64,000 bases of DNA from Coralliovum pocilloporae (lineage in GTDB: Bacteria > Pseudomonadota > Alphaproteobacteria > Rhizobiales > Cohaesibacteraceae): NCBI RefSeq assembly GCF_030845175.1, contig NZ_CP132542.1, positions 2,577,501 to 2,641,500 of the forward strand, in the 5' to 3' direction. The notes beneath the pieces are model-generated. The model saw nothing but the letters and a program-made list of their open reading frames with translations, was not told the origin of the DNA and searched no databases. Every line of letters begins with the position of its first letter. Within the stretch, counting starts at the first letter, position 1. A program made the position numbers and the translations under genes. Positions 1 through 9,152 of this stretch are shown one piece after another.

Positions 1-792
1 CTGGGGGTGACCCCTGGTGCTGTCAGTCACCAGATCAAAACGCTTGAGGCCGTGCTGGGTGTTGAGCTGTTTGTGCGGACCAACAACACGATCCGCCTGA
101 CAGAGGCCGGTGAGGGCTTGCTGGCTCAGGCCCTGCCAGGGTTGAAAACAATGGAGGCCGCTTTGGAAAATGTGGTCCGGCAAACTCACGAACTTACCGT
201 GAGGGTATCTGTGACGCTGGCCACGCGATGGCTTATCCCGCGCCTGGGCCTCTTCAACCGGTCTTTCCCCAATGCGCGGGTCCAGCTTGAGACAGTGAAT
301 AGTACAGGGCAGCCTCCGGGCCCTGAACCGGATATCTCGATCCTGTACTATAAGTACTTCGAGATACCGCCACAGGCCGACTGCATCCTGTCAGATGCAA
401 GCCGACCCTATCTCTCACCTATGCTTCTGCAGCGGATTGCTGACCCTGGTGATCTGGAAGCCATTCCGGCAATCGAGTGCACCCGCAACAACTGGGACTG
501 GCACTCCTGGCTGGCTGCCACAGAGCAATCCGGAACAAGACTGTCCTATGCCGGTTCCTTTGATTTCGACGATGCCGCATTGCGGGCGGCGGTCGCCGGG
601 GTCGGAATGGTGCTCTCTCCTGATTTCATGATCAGGGATGATCTTGAAGCCGGTCGCCTCTGCGCTCTACCAGGTGCCGAAGCAGCTGTCCTTGGAAGTT
701 ATGTCATTCGCAGAGGGGTCCGCGAGACTGCTCTGGCAGACAGTTTTGTCCGATGGCTGAAGCAAATGGCGGAGGATGTCCAGGCTCTGTGA
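1..792 (+). CDS. LysR-family transcriptional regulator, 5'-truncated by window edge
   Basis: The frame is open from base 1, so the true start lies upstream. The first residues (LGVTPGAVSHQIKTLE) are the recognition half of a winged helix-turn-helix, followed by the usual wing and linker (RLTEAGEGLL), then a type-2 periplasmic-binding-like effector domain to the TGA at 790-792. The VSHQIKTLE wording is typical of the GcvA-like branch of LysR regulators. About 20-25 N-terminal residues are missing compared with the family. The target gene and effector are unknown; the bromoperoxidase gene downstream is on the same strand but 220 bp away with its own ribosome binding site, so a link is only a possibility. 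Confidence 0.9.
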   Translation: MGVTPGAVSHQIKTLEAVLGVELFVRTNNTIRLTEAGEGLLAQALPGLKTMEAALENVVRQTHELTVRVSVTLATRWLIPRLGLFNRSFPNARVQLETVNSTGQPPGPEPDISILYYKYFEIPPQADCILSDASRPYLSPMLLQRIADPGDLEAIPAIECTRNNWDWHSWLAATEQSGTRLSYAGSFDFDDAALRAAVAGVGMVLSPDFMIRDDLEAGRLCALPGAEAAVLGSYVIRRGVRETALADSFVRWLKQMAEDVQAL

Positions 793-802
793 GAACTGAC
801 TA

Positions 803-823
803 GGGTCAAGACTCGTTGCTGAT
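803..823 (+). repeat. Dispersed 21-bp repeat copy 1
   Basis: GGGTCAAGACTCGTTGCTGAT starts 11 bp after the LysR stop codon. It differs at only a few bases from copies at 38321-38341, 38375-38397 (inverted) and 39923-39943 (inverted). The origin is unknown. Confidence 0.6.
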
Positions 824-1012
824 GAACAGAGTGGACTGGAGCTATTTGTCCGGATCTTTGTTCGGGAGACGGAACCTCAATCTTAAGCCTCAAGTTGCTT
901 GCAAGCGTGGAAAAGTAGCATAACCTGAAGATGTGTAATGATTTGAACTGCAATCAATTGTTTGTAATACTGGTTGTGGGCATGGATAGGTATTTCTACC
1001 CGGGAGGGAACG

Positions 1013-3094
1013 ATGAAGCTGCCATACTCAGAACCGACACCGAAAGGTTCTGCCCGCGCCATGCAGGCAAAGGAAGTACGGGACCTTGCAACGGAGGTAT
1101 CGCGCCTTCAGCCGCAGGCCTTGACAAGAACCAATGGCGAGGAGACCGATCACAGTGACAGATATCCAGCCAACTTCACCAAAGGTCTGAAACACAACAA
1201 ATACGGGGTGCTGAAGGACCCGGAGCATTACCGGTGTTTTGTCGAAGCGATCAATTCGCCAAGCGAGACGCTGTTTGAAAAGCATGTGCCCACAGCGAAG
1301 GATACAGCTTACAACTGCCGGGTGGGGCCGTCATCCGGCGACGAGGATAATCAAACCAAATGGCGTGGTTGGGAAAGTCCACGCGCCGGGCATGTCTATG
1401 ACCTTGAGGGGCCAGACGCCGGTGCTGTCGGGATGGCGCCTGCTCCCAGAGTCGGTTCAAGCGAACTGGCTGCCGAAATGGCTGAAGTCTATGCGCTGGC
1501 TCTTTTGCGCGATGTGTCATTCACAGATATCTGCAATGGAGGAGGAAACCAGCTTTGCCACAAGGGTGGACAGGCCGTTCTGTCCGCCGGGGAGATAGTC
1601 GAGGAGCTGAACAGCATGTCTTTCTTCTGCAGGAAGAAAGGCAAGATGGTTGTAACGTCTTCAACGCCGCATCAGGTGGATGGGACAGGACTGAACGCCT
1701 TCGAGCGAAACCGGCGCTATGGCCGAACCCTGTCTCTGGATGGCAAGCTGACAACGGCGAATGTCTTTCGTGGCTCAACCAAAGGCGCTCATGCCGGGCC
1801 ATATATTTCGCAGTTTATGCTGATTGGCGCGGAATCACTGGCAGGGGCAGGGAGTGGTCCTAATTTTCCTGGACTGGATGCCGGTTTCGGGCCGGAGCAA
1901 GGCTTCATTCCTTATGGATCCCTCGTCATTGATCAGCGGACCCTGAGCCATAAAGCATGCCTCGACTATATGACGGACTGGTGTTCCTGGCTGGATGTAC
2001 AGAATGGTGCGAATTTCAGGGGGGCAGATCAGTTCGAGGCGAAAAGGCGCTTTATCACTACACCGAGAGACCTGGCAACCTATGTCCATTATGACGCATT
2101 GTATGAAGCCTACTTGAATGCGTGTCTGATCCTTTTGGCAATGGGCACAAAGACTTCAAAAGGATTTCCGGAGAAGAGCCCGACGGGGCATCGGGATGCG
2201 TTTGCAACATTCGGTGGGCCACACATTCTATCGCTTGTTTGTGAGGTGGCAACCCGTTGTCTGAAAGCGGTTCGTCGACAGAAATTTAATTATCACCGCC
2301 GGGCAAGACCTGAAGCGCTCGGTGGCCGTCTGACCCTGTCTAAACTGGGGTGCGGGCAGGAACTGGGATGCGCCGCATCCTCATTTCAGAAAACTCTGAA
2401 AGAGATCCCGGACAACCTGCTGAAGGCCGTGATTGAGCACAATCGCAGACAGAATTGTGCTTCTGTGGCTGAAGTGAGGAAAATGACCTGTAAGGGAAAA
2501 GGTTGCTTGCCGCCTGGTGTCAAGACCAGCAAACACTTTGAAGATCGCAATCTGCTTTTGCCGATGGCCTTTCCGGAAGGGTCGCCAATGCATCCGGCTT
2601 ATGGGGCAGGACATGCCACTGTCGCTGGTGGCTGTGTAACCATGCTGAAGGCCTTCTTTGAAATGTTTGAGGATTGCGACAGCTTCAAGGAACGAGAACT
2701 GCCGTTCTGTTTTGTCCCTGAAGAAGATGGAAACAGCCTCCGTAAGGAGACGAAGTGGCAATCAGCCCTGACCATCCAGGGTGAACTGGACAAACTTGCA
2801 GCCAATATTGCCATAGGGCGCAATATGGCCGGGGTACACTACTACTCTGATTACTATGACAGCCTGCGTATGGGCGAGCGGGTCGCTGTTGGTATCCTGC
2901 TTGAGCAGGCGCCTACCTATGGTGAGACCATCGAGATGACTTTTACATCATTCGATGGAGACCACGTCACGATTACCGGTGAGGCCGGGTCCTGCCCGTC
3001 CCTTTCCGTTATGGACAGAAATGGTGCTGTTTTGACGCCAGAAAACTGGTGGTTGCGGCACGTCAGCGGAGCCGAACTGGTGAATGATCTGTAG
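1013..3094 (+). CDS. Vanadium-dependent haloperoxidase, bromoperoxidase-like
   Basis: Predicted 693-residue enzyme of the vanadium haloperoxidase / acid phosphatase fold, which oxidises halide with hydrogen peroxide. The vanadate pocket is readable: Lys424 to Arg432 in K-x7-RPEALGG, the HPAYGAGH motif with His527 and the acid-base His534, and RNMAGVH with Arg603 and the vanadate-ligand His609. The spacing and the extra His527 match algal-type bromoperoxidases; chloroperoxidases carry Phe there. ATG 1013 was chosen because GGGAGGGA sits just upstream; an in-frame GTG at 974 has no such site. No signal peptide is apparent, so it may be cytoplasmic or exported by another route. Transcription probably ends at the perfect hairpin at 3119-3140. 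Substrate specificity is inference from the motif only. Confidence 0.88.
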   Translation: MKLPYSEPTPKGSARAMQAKEVRDLATEVSRLQPQALTRTNGEETDHSDRYPANFTKGLKHNKYGVLKDPEHYRCFVEAINSPSETLFEKHVPTAKDTAYNCRVGPSSGDEDNQTKWRGWESPRAGHVYDLEGPDAGAVGMAPAPRVGSSELAAEMAEVYALALLRDVSFTDICNGGGNQLCHKGGQAVLSAGEIVEELNSMSFFCRKKGKMVVTSSTPHQVDGTGLNAFERNRRYGRTLSLDGKLTTANVFRGSTKGAHAGPYISQFMLIGAESLAGAGSGPNFPGLDAGFGPEQGFIPYGSLVIDQRTLSHKACLDYMTDWCSWLDVQNGANFRGADQFEAKRRFITTPRDLATYVHYDALYEAYLNACLILLAMGTKTSKGFPEKSPTGHRDAFATFGGPHILSLVCEVATRCLKAVRRQKFNYHRRARPEALGGRLTLSKLGCGQELGCAASSFQKTLKEIPDNLLKAVIEHNRRQNCASVAEVRKMTCKGKGCLPPGVKTSKHFEDRNLLLPMAFPEGSPMHPAYGAGHATVAGGCVTMLKAFFEMFEDCDSFKERELPFCFVPEEDGNSLRKETKWQSALTIQGELDKLAANIAIGRNMAGVHYYSDYYDSLRMGERVAVGILLEQAPTYGETIEMTFTSFDGDHVTITGEAGSCPSLSVMDRNGAVLTPENWWLRHVSGAELVNDL

Positions 3095-3118
3095 ACGGTT
3101 GAAGTCTTAGCCCTGTTG

Positions 3119-3150
3119 CAGGTGGACAATTGTCCACCTGTTCTTATTTT
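3119..3150 (+). terminator. Intrinsic terminator after the haloperoxidase gene
   Basis: A 22-bp perfect palindrome at 3119-3140 (9-bp arms CAGGTGGAC / GTCCACCTG around AATT) is followed by a T-rich stretch TTCTTATTTT. Confidence 0.8.
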
Positions 3151-3310
3151 ACCTTTTAGTGTAAAGAGTTAGGTGCCTTCATAATGAAGTCACGAGTCGA
3201 CAGCAACTTTTTCACGTATAATAAATTACCTCAATTTTAGCGTAATTTTACCTATGGTTAAGACGTATACCATTAGCGTTCCCTCAAATATTAATAGATG
3301 GGGGAACACC

Positions 3311-3841
3311 ATGAAAGACAGCTCACTAACTGGTGTTGAACGGTTTTTTGATACCAATGAATTGATTGTCAGCAAGACCAATCTCAAAGGTCATCTCACA
3401 TACTGCAATGATATCTTTCTGAAGATTGCTGGCTACACAGAGCAGGAATGCCTTGGAAAGCCGCACAGCATGATCAGGCACCCGAACATGCCGCGCTGCG
3501 TGTTCCATATGCTCTGGCAGACTATTCAGAATGGCCAGGAGATCTTCGCCTATGTGGTCAACCGCTGCAAGAATGGTGATCACTACTGGGTCCTTGCCCA
3601 TGTTACCCCCAGCCGGAATGCAGCGGGCACCGTAACAGGTTATCACTCAAGCCGCCGGGTACCGGATCGCGCTACTCTCGAAGGCCAGATCATCCCGCTC
3701 TATGACAAGCTTCTGGCTGAAGAGCGGCGTCATGCAAACCGCAAGGATGGCCTGAATGCATCCATGAAAATGCTGACTGAAATGCTGCAGTCTGAAGGAC
3801 GAGCTTACGATGAATTCATCGCCAAGCTCCAGGCAGCCTGA
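3311..3841 (+). CDS. PAS-domain protein, Aer-like sensor half
   Basis: 176-residue soluble protein with one PAS domain (about residues 10-110: start FFDTNELIVSKTNLKG, core IAGYTEQECLGKPHSMIRHP, end GDHYWVLAHVTP). This wording is typical of Aer-type PAS domains, which bind FAD and sense redox or energy state. The remaining 60 residues are helical and charged. ATG 3311 is preferred over an in-frame ATG at 3254 because a GGGGGA-type site precedes it. The next gene, 127 bp downstream on the same strand, is a chemoreceptor signalling module without its own sensor or membrane segment, so the two may act together as a split energy-taxis receptor. Flavin binding cannot be shown from sequence. Confidence 0.85.
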   Translation: MKDSSLTGVERFFDTNELIVSKTNLKGHLTYCNDIFLKIAGYTEQECLGKPHSMIRHPNMPRCVFHMLWQTIQNGQEIFAYVVNRCKNGDHYWVLAHVTPSRNAAGTVTGYHSSRRVPDRATLEGQIIPLYDKLLAEERRHANRKDGLNASMKMLTEMLQSEGRAYDEFIAKLQAA

Positions 3842-3867
3842 CGGGCTGTTTGTCGGAAACGGTTCTG

Positions 3868-3940
3868 CCAAAAGCAGCCCTGATGCTTTTGGATGTTGTT
3901 TTGAGCGAGCTCTTCTCTGAAAAGCCCATCAGCTTTTCAG
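3868..3940 (+). terminator. Two tandem hairpins between PAS and chemoreceptor genes
   Basis: Hairpin 1: CCAAAAGCA (3868-3876) pairs with TGCTTTTGG (3884-3892), followed by a T-rich run. Hairpin 2: CTGAAAAGC (3917-3925) pairs with GCTTTTCAG (3932-3940) without a T-tract. They could attenuate read-through into the chemoreceptor gene. Confidence 0.55.
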
Positions 3941-3968
3941 GAGCGCGCTATAGCGAAGGTCTAGACCC

Positions 3969-5129
3969 ATGAAACTCTCTCTCCCAGGCAGCCAGAAAGC
4001 AGCCATTCGGCGGATAACAGAAGTCTGTGATGCAATTGCGGACGGCGATTTCGATGCGCGGATCACCAATATTCCCTCCAGCGGCGATATGGCCAGGCTG
4101 ATGCATGCGGTCAACCGCATGATTGACCGCTCTGACGCCTATGTCAGGGAAACGCGCGCCTCTCTGGAATACGTAGCGGCAAACAAATATTTCCGGCGTA
4201 TCTCCGAAGTCGGGATGACCGGCGCTTTCAAGGAATCAGCCCACACGATTAATGGTGCAATGGAAGCCATGGAAACGCGTATCGACGGTTTCCGGGATGT
4301 GGTTGGTTCATTTGAAGCAAAGATGAATGAAGAAGTCAGCGCGGTTGCATCAGCTGCCAGCCAGCTGGAAACATCCGCTCGTACCATGGAAGCAGTTACA
4401 CATTCCACAGGCGAGCAGGCGGCGAATGTTGCGGCTTCTGCGGAAGAAGCAACAGCCAATGTGAGCACAGTGGCTGCAGCTACAGAAGAGCTGACGAACT
4501 CCGTTCAGGAAATCAATTCGCAGGTCAATCACTCCACCCAGATCGTTTCAAATGCTGTGGGAGAAGTCGAGCAGACCAGCCGTGATGTGATGGAACTGTC
4601 AAACGCCTCTGAGAAAATCGGTCAGGTTGTTGCACTCATCACCGAGATTGCCGAGCAGACGAACCTCCTTGCTCTCAATGCCACCATTGAGGCAGCGCGT
4701 GCCGGTGAAGCAGGCAAGGGCTTTGCCGTTGTGGCGTCCGAGGTGAAGGAACTCGCTGTTCAGACCTCCAAGGCCACAGGCGAAATCAGCGAGCAGATTT
4801 CTGCCATCCAGAACGCCAGCCAGCAGGCTGTCAGCTCCATCAAACGCATTGGTGAAACCATCGGCACAGTGGATGAGGTTGCGACTGTTATTGCGGCTGC
4901 TGTCGAGGAGCAGGGAACAGCCACCAACGAGATCGCCCGCAATATTGATCAGGCTGCGGTGGGCACATCCGGCGTCAGCACCAATGTAGCTACCATCAGC
5001 CAGGCTGTTGGTGAAAGCGGTGAGGCCGCAGAGCAGGTTCTGAGGGCATCTGAGTCCCTGTCAAAGAGCAGTGATGCGGTCAGCAGAGAACTGGACCAGT
5101 TCCTGACCGAGGTGCGCAAGGTCGTATAA
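3969..5129 (+). CDS. Soluble methyl-accepting chemotaxis protein
   Basis: 386-residue chemoreceptor without transmembrane segments. Residues about 10-60 resemble a HAMP-type helical unit ([19 protein letters not shown]). The rest is a long coiled-coil signalling domain, with the highly conserved hairpin tip around residues 222-258 ([20 protein letters not shown], then [12 protein letters not shown]). This tip contacts CheA and CheW in the family. No ligand-binding domain is present, so the sensory input is probably supplied in trans, the obvious candidate being the PAS protein encoded just upstream. ATG 3969 is the first start after the spacer hairpins. A strong terminator at 5155-5187 ends the unit. 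Confidence 0.92.
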   Translation: MKLSLPGSQKAAIRRITEVCDAIADGDFDARITNIPSSGDMARLMHAVNRMIDRSDAYVRETRASLEYVAANKYFRRISEVGMTGAFKESAHTINGAMEAMETRIDGFRDVVGSFEAKMNEEVSAVASAASQLETSARTMEAVTHSTGEQAANVAASAEEATANVSTVAAATEELTNSVQEINSQVNHSTQIVSNAVGEVEQTSRDVMELSNASEKIGQVVALITEIAEQTNLLALNATIEAARAGEAGKGFAVVASEVKELAVQTSKATGEISEQISAIQNASQQAVSSIKRIGETIGTVDEVATVIAAAVEEQGTATNEIARNIDQAAVGTSGVSTNVATISQAVGESGEAAEQVLRASESLSKSSDAVSRELDQFLTEVRKVV

Positions 5130-5154
5130 GACCTCGGGTTACTAGAGAGCTGCG

Positions 5155-5187
5155 AGGCCGGATGCAGAAGAGCGTCCGGCCTTTTTT
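5155..5187 (+). terminator. Intrinsic terminator after chemoreceptor gene
   Basis: AGGCCGGA (5155-5162) pairs with TCCGGCCT (5175-5182), followed by TTTTTTG. Classic stem with U-tract. Confidence 0.9.
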
Positions 5188-5300
5188 GTTGTTACGTGCA
5201 TCTGAAGGGCGAAAGCCCTCGTATCCTGCCCCCTGGTCTTGTGAAGCGTCTCATACTGGTGTTGACTGGACCCTTCTCTCGCGGAGCAGGGGATGGTCGC

Positions 5301-6317
5301 ATGAGCATGGATGCTGAACGGGATACGAAAAGCCGATTTGCAGCACAGTGGCATTACAGGCCCGATGTGCCGATCCCGACATCACCAGTTTTCTCCTGGC
5401 CGCCTCATCCAAGAGCTATTGCCGTCTGGTTTGCAGCCCGCTGGTTTGTCTTTGGAGAGAATCTGGTGATCGCTGTCCTTGCTCTTGTCACGTGGCATTA
5501 TTTCCAGCCGCCTCTAGAGCGGATGGTGACGTTTGAGATTGGCTGGATCGCCCAGATGCTGCTGCGTAATTTCATCTTGTTGGTGGCTGTTGCCGGGTCT
5601 CTGCATTTTTTCCTTCATGTTCGTAAAACCCAGCAGCAGCGCCTGAAGTTTGACCCTCGCGATCTGATATCCCGTGGACGATTGTTCAGTTTTAACAGTC
5701 AGTTGAAAGACAATATGTTCTGGACCTTGACCAGCGGTCTGGCTTTCTGGACGGCCTTTGAAGTCCTGATGCTATGGGCGATGGCCAATGGATATGCGCC
5801 TGTCCTGGGCTGGGCTGACAATCCGGTGTGGTTTGCTGGCCTGCTTCTTCTGACACCCCTGTGGATCTCATTTCACTTCTACTGGATCCATCGTCTGCTG
5901 CATTGGCCGCCACTCTATAAACTGGCTCATGCACTGCATCATCGGAACACCAATATCGGCCCCTGGTCCGGATTGTCGATGCATCCTGTTGAGCATCTTC
6001 TGTTTTTCAGCTCTGTTCTGATCCACTGGATCGTGGCGGCTCATCCGATCCATATTCTCTTCCATATGCAGCATCAGGCTTTGACGGCTGTGACCTCCCA
6101 TGCCGGTTTTGAAGCCCTGCTTGTGCGGGATAGACAAGTCATCGGCCTTGGTAATTTCCATCACCAGATGCACCATCGTTACTTCGAGTGTAACTACGGC
6201 AATCTCGAAGTGCCATGGGACAAGGCCTTTGGCTCTTTCCATGATGGAACAGAGGAATCGCATAAGCTCTTCCTGGCGCGCCGTCGCAAGATGATGGGGC
6301 TTCAAAACAGCTCTTGA
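5301..6317 (+). CDS. Sterol desaturase / fatty acid hydroxylase family membrane protein
   Basis: 338-residue integral membrane di-iron enzyme of the fatty acid hydroxylase superfamily. Several hydrophobic segments lie in the first two thirds. The histidine clusters that bind the two irons are visible: HFYWIHRLLH, HALHH, HPVEH and FHHQMHHRYFECNYGN. ATG 5301 is chosen because GGAGCAGGGG lies just upstream; an in-frame GTG at 5196 would place the first 35 residues inside and beyond the preceding terminator. Members hydroxylate or desaturate sterols, carotenoids or lipids; the substrate cannot be read here. The next gene is convergent. Confidence 0.88.
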   Translation: MSMDAERDTKSRFAAQWHYRPDVPIPTSPVFSWPPHPRAIAVWFAARWFVFGENLVIAVLALVTWHYFQPPLERMVTFEIGWIAQMLLRNFILLVAVAGSLHFFLHVRKTQQQRLKFDPRDLISRGRLFSFNSQLKDNMFWTLTSGLAFWTAFEVLMLWAMANGYAPVLGWADNPVWFAGLLLLTPLWISFHFYWIHRLLHWPPLYKLAHALHHRNTNIGPWSGLSMHPVEHLLFFSSVLIHWIVAAHPIHILFHMQHQALTAVTSHAGFEALLVRDRQVIGLGNFHHQMHHRYFECNYGNLEVPWDKAFGSFHDGTEESHKLFLARRRKMMGLQNSS

Positions 6318-6324
6318 CCCCCCG

Positions 6325-6377
6325 GAGTTTCAGTGCAAACGCCTTTCTAGAAACTCTCTCAGCTTTTCTTTGAGAGA
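6325..6377. terminator. Inverted repeats between convergent genes
   Basis: GAGTTTC (6325-6331) can pair with GAAACTC (6350-6356), or TCTCTCA (6355-6361) with TGAGAGA (6371-6377). The two stems overlap and compete. Only a possible bidirectional terminator. Confidence 0.3.
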
Positions 6378-6382
6378 CGACT

Positions 6383-8371
6383 TCAATCCGGTGGAATAGC
6401 CGGGTCCCGGATAAGACGCTGGTCACTGGTACGGGCTGCCGGGCGCGGTGTCTGCGTGCCCTCATCACCTTCTGTGAATTCGGATTCGTCACGATCCGCC
6501 GAATTCCAGCCCAGTTCCACCTCTGACTTGTCGAAGCCGACCTTGTCAGAGCTGATGATGTCGATCAGATCCTGGGTCCGCTTGCGTACGGCAACGCCGT
6601 AAGACACGTCATCACCCCAGAGATCTGCCAGCTGGCTGAGGGATTCCTCATCATGTCGACGGAAGATCTTGCCAAGCCGCTCTGCCTGATAGGCACGAAG
6701 GCCAAGATGTTTGAGGGCCGAGACACCCATATCGAGAGAGGACCCGAAGGTTTCGCGGAAAATGCCGTCCACATCCCGTTTCATCAGCTCGTAGACGTGA
6801 CGCCTGTCTGTGGCGCGCGCCAGGATCTTCAGATGCGGGAAATGGGCCTGCGCCGTATCGATGATCTCAAGCACCTTGTCCGGATCCTTGACGGTGATGA
6901 TCAGGACTTCGGCGTCAGTGGCACCGGCAGCCCACAGCATGTCCATCCGTGAAGCATCACCGAAATAGACCTTGTTGCCGAACCGCTTCAGCATCTCGAT
7001 CTGGCTGGGTGAGAAGTCAAGAACGGTTACCTCATAACCTGCTGCCATCATCATACGCCCGGTGATCTGCCCGAAACGGCCGAAACCGGCAATGATGACT
7101 CTGCTCTGTCCATGGATATCGTCCGGGTCGTGGTCGTCCTGTTCTGCCTGTTCCTGCTGCTGGCGACGGGCAAAGATCGGCTCAATTACCTTCTGATACA
7201 GGATCAGCAGAAGCGGTGTGATTGCCATGGAAAGAGCAACGGCCACAATCAGAGGGCTGGCAAAGGTCGCGGTCATCACCGTGTTCTGAACCGCAAAGGC
7301 AATCAGAACAAAGCCGAACTCGCCTCCTTGTGAGAGCAGGAAGCCGAACAGGATTGACTCCGACAGCTTCAGCTTGGCGGCAAGACCAAGGCCAATGAGA
7401 ATGGCCGTCTTGACAGTGATCAGGCCGATAACCAGGGCCACGATGAACCAGATTTCCTTGAGGAACAGGCTGAAGTCGATGCTGGCACCCACGGATAGGA
7501 AGAACAGACCCAGCAGCATGCCCTTAAACGGCTCGATATCGCTCTCCAGCTCCTTGCGGAATTCACTTTCAGCCAGGACCACGCCAGCGATAAAGGTGCC
7601 AAGAGCCGGAGACAGGCCAACACTCTGCATCAGAAGGGCGATGCCCACCACAATCACCAGAGCGAAGGCGACGAAGATTTCCCGCATGCGTGCGTCCGCA
7701 ATGTAGCGGAAGGCCGGGTGCAGAAGGAACCGGCCCGCAGCGATTGTCACCACAACGGCAACAAGAACCGCAAGACCCTGCGACCAGCCCGGCAGTCCGG
7801 CAATCCATTCAAGCCTGTGGTCCGGTGTATCTGGTTCAAGGCCGATACTGTGCCAGAGGGAAAGGAAGGGCAGAATGGCCAGGATCGGGATAATGGCAAT
7901 GTCCTGGAACAACAGAACCGCAAAGCTCTTCTTGCCGACTGGAGAGTGGAAATGGCCTCGTTCCGTCAGGGTCTGGAGGACAATAGCCGTAGATGATGAG
8001 GCAAGCACCAGTCCGGTGGCGATAGACAGTCGCCAGTCAAGGCCGGACAGATATCCGATAAGCGCAATCGCAAAAGCAGTGATGACCATCTGCGCCCCGC
8101 CAATGCCCAGAATGGGCCAGCGCATGCGCCATAGCAGGGTCGGGTGCAGTTCCAGTCCCACCAGAAACAGCATCATGACAACGCCGAATTCGGCAAAATG
8201 CATCACATCAGCAGTATTGCCAGCCAGATGCAGGCCGAAGGGCCCGATCAGGACACCGGCAATCAGATAGCCGAGCACCGAGCCAAGACCCAGCCGCTTT
8301 GCAAGCGGAACCGAGACAACGGCAGCAGCCAGATAGACAAAAGCCTGAAACAGAAGAGAGCCGTGTTCCAT
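6383..8371 (-). CDS. Monovalent cation:proton antiporter-2 family protein, KefB/KefC-like
   Basis: 662-residue CPA2 transporter. Residues 1-385 form about 12 membrane helices with a Na/H-exchanger-type core (start MEHGSLLFQAFVYLAAAVVS). A TrkA-N/RCK Rossmann domain follows (about 405-530) with the nucleotide-binding motif GFGRFGQITG. A charged tail rich in Asp, Glu and Arg ends the protein. In E. coli, KefC is a glutathione-gated K+ efflux system that acidifies the cytoplasm under electrophile stress. The gene 9 bp upstream on the same strand encodes a KefF-like quinone reductase, the known activating partner, so an operon is likely. Whether it is gated by glutathione adducts is inferred from this pairing. 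Confidence 0.93.
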   Translation of the reverse strand: MEHGSLLFQAFVYLAAAVVSVPLAKRLGLGSVLGYLIAGVLIGPFGLHLAGNTADVMHFAEFGVVMMLFLVGLELHPTLLWRMRWPILGIGGAQMVITAFAIALIGYLSGLDWRLSIATGLVLASSSTAIVLQTLTERGHFHSPVGKKSFAVLLFQDIAIIPILAILPFLSLWHSIGLEPDTPDHRLEWIAGLPGWSQGLAVLVAVVVTIAAGRFLLHPAFRYIADARMREIFVAFALVIVVGIALLMQSVGLSPALGTFIAGVVLAESEFRKELESDIEPFKGMLLGLFFLSVGASIDFSLFLKEIWFIVALVIGLITVKTAILIGLGLAAKLKLSESILFGFLLSQGGEFGFVLIAFAVQNTVMTATFASPLIVAVALSMAITPLLLILYQKVIEPIFARRQQQEQAEQDDHDPDDIHGQSRVIIAGFGRFGQITGRMMMAAGYEVTVLDFSPSQIEMLKRFGNKVYFGDASRMDMLWAAGATDAEVLIITVKDPDKVLEIIDTAQAHFPHLKILARATDRRHVYELMKRDVDGIFRETFGSSLDMGVSALKHLGLRAYQAERLGKIFRRHDEESLSQLADLWGDDVSYGVAVRKRTQDLIDIISSDKVGFDKSEVELGWNSADRDESEFTEGDEGTQTPRPAARTSDQRLIRDPAIPPD

Positions 8372-8380
8372 ATCGTCCCC

Positions 8381-8986
8381 CTATGCCCGCAGCCGACTGA
8401 GATCGCGGTTCAGAAGGTCGAGCCCGTCCAGATCATAGCTGTCGAGCGGTTCGTCCCGCAAGGCGATCAGAATGCGGCGATAGTCTTCTGCATGTTTCGA
8501 GACGTCATGATCGTTCAGCTGAGCTGTGTCGAAAATAGCGACCGGTGGCAGCCAGTTCATGTTGCAAAGGCGCACGGTCTGTTCGATGGGGCGCAGCAGT
8601 TCCGGGATCGTGTAGTGGTTATAGCCACCATTGGCATAGGATTGCTCAGGCCCGCCTGTGGTGATGGTACAGAATGCGGCCTTGTCCTGAAGCGCGGTGC
8701 CATTGCGTCCGAAGGCAAAGTCATGTTCGAGCACGAGATCGAACCACTCTTTCATCAGCGCAGGGCCTGAATACCAGAAAAACGGATGCTGGAAGACGAT
8801 GATGTCATGCACCATCAACAGGTCCTGTTCCCGGTGCACATCGATCATAAAATCCGGATAGGCTTCATAGAGGTCGTGAAATGTAACATTGTCCAGATCG
8901 CTTGCTGCCCGGTAGAGAACGCGATTGACCCGCGAACGGTGCAGAGCAGGATGAAAGAAGAGTACCAGTATCGATTGTGCCATTCC
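8381..8986 (-). CDS. NAD(P)H dehydrogenase (quinone), KefF-like flavodoxin-fold protein
   Basis: 201-residue flavodoxin-like reductase (start MAQSILVLFFHPALHRSR). The family motifs FQHPFFWYSGPALMKEWFD and TTGGPEQSYANGG are present; these form the FMN pocket and active site in KefF, MdaB and NQO1-type enzymes. It reduces quinones with NAD(P)H and in E. coli binds KefC as an ancillary activator. The start at 8986 is chosen because family members begin at this position; an in-frame start at 9028 would add 14 unconserved residues. It is followed after 9 bp by the KefC-like gene. The role as a Kef subunit is inferred from family and position. Confidence 0.9.
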   Translation of the reverse strand, partial: GMAQSILVLFFHPALHRSRVNRVLYRAASDLDNVTFHDLYEAYPDFMIDVHREQDLLMVHDIIVFQHPFFWYSGPALMKEWFDLVLEHDFAFGRNGTALQDKAAFCTITTGGPEQSYANGGYNHYTIPELLRPIEQTVRLCNMNWLPPVAIFDTAQLNDHDVSKHAEDYRRILIALRDEPLDSYDLDGLDLLNRDLSRLRA

Positions 8987-9152
8987 CAGCCGAATTTCCG
9001 TTAGAATCAGAAGGTGTTGAAACACCATGATAGCAGGTTGGCCAGATTTTGGCGGCGATCAAGATAATTCCCCTGAAACGGTACAAATCTCTTGATCTCG
9101 GTTCACACTCAGGTCAGAACAGCGTGTATCACTCTTCATTTGCGAGGCCTTT

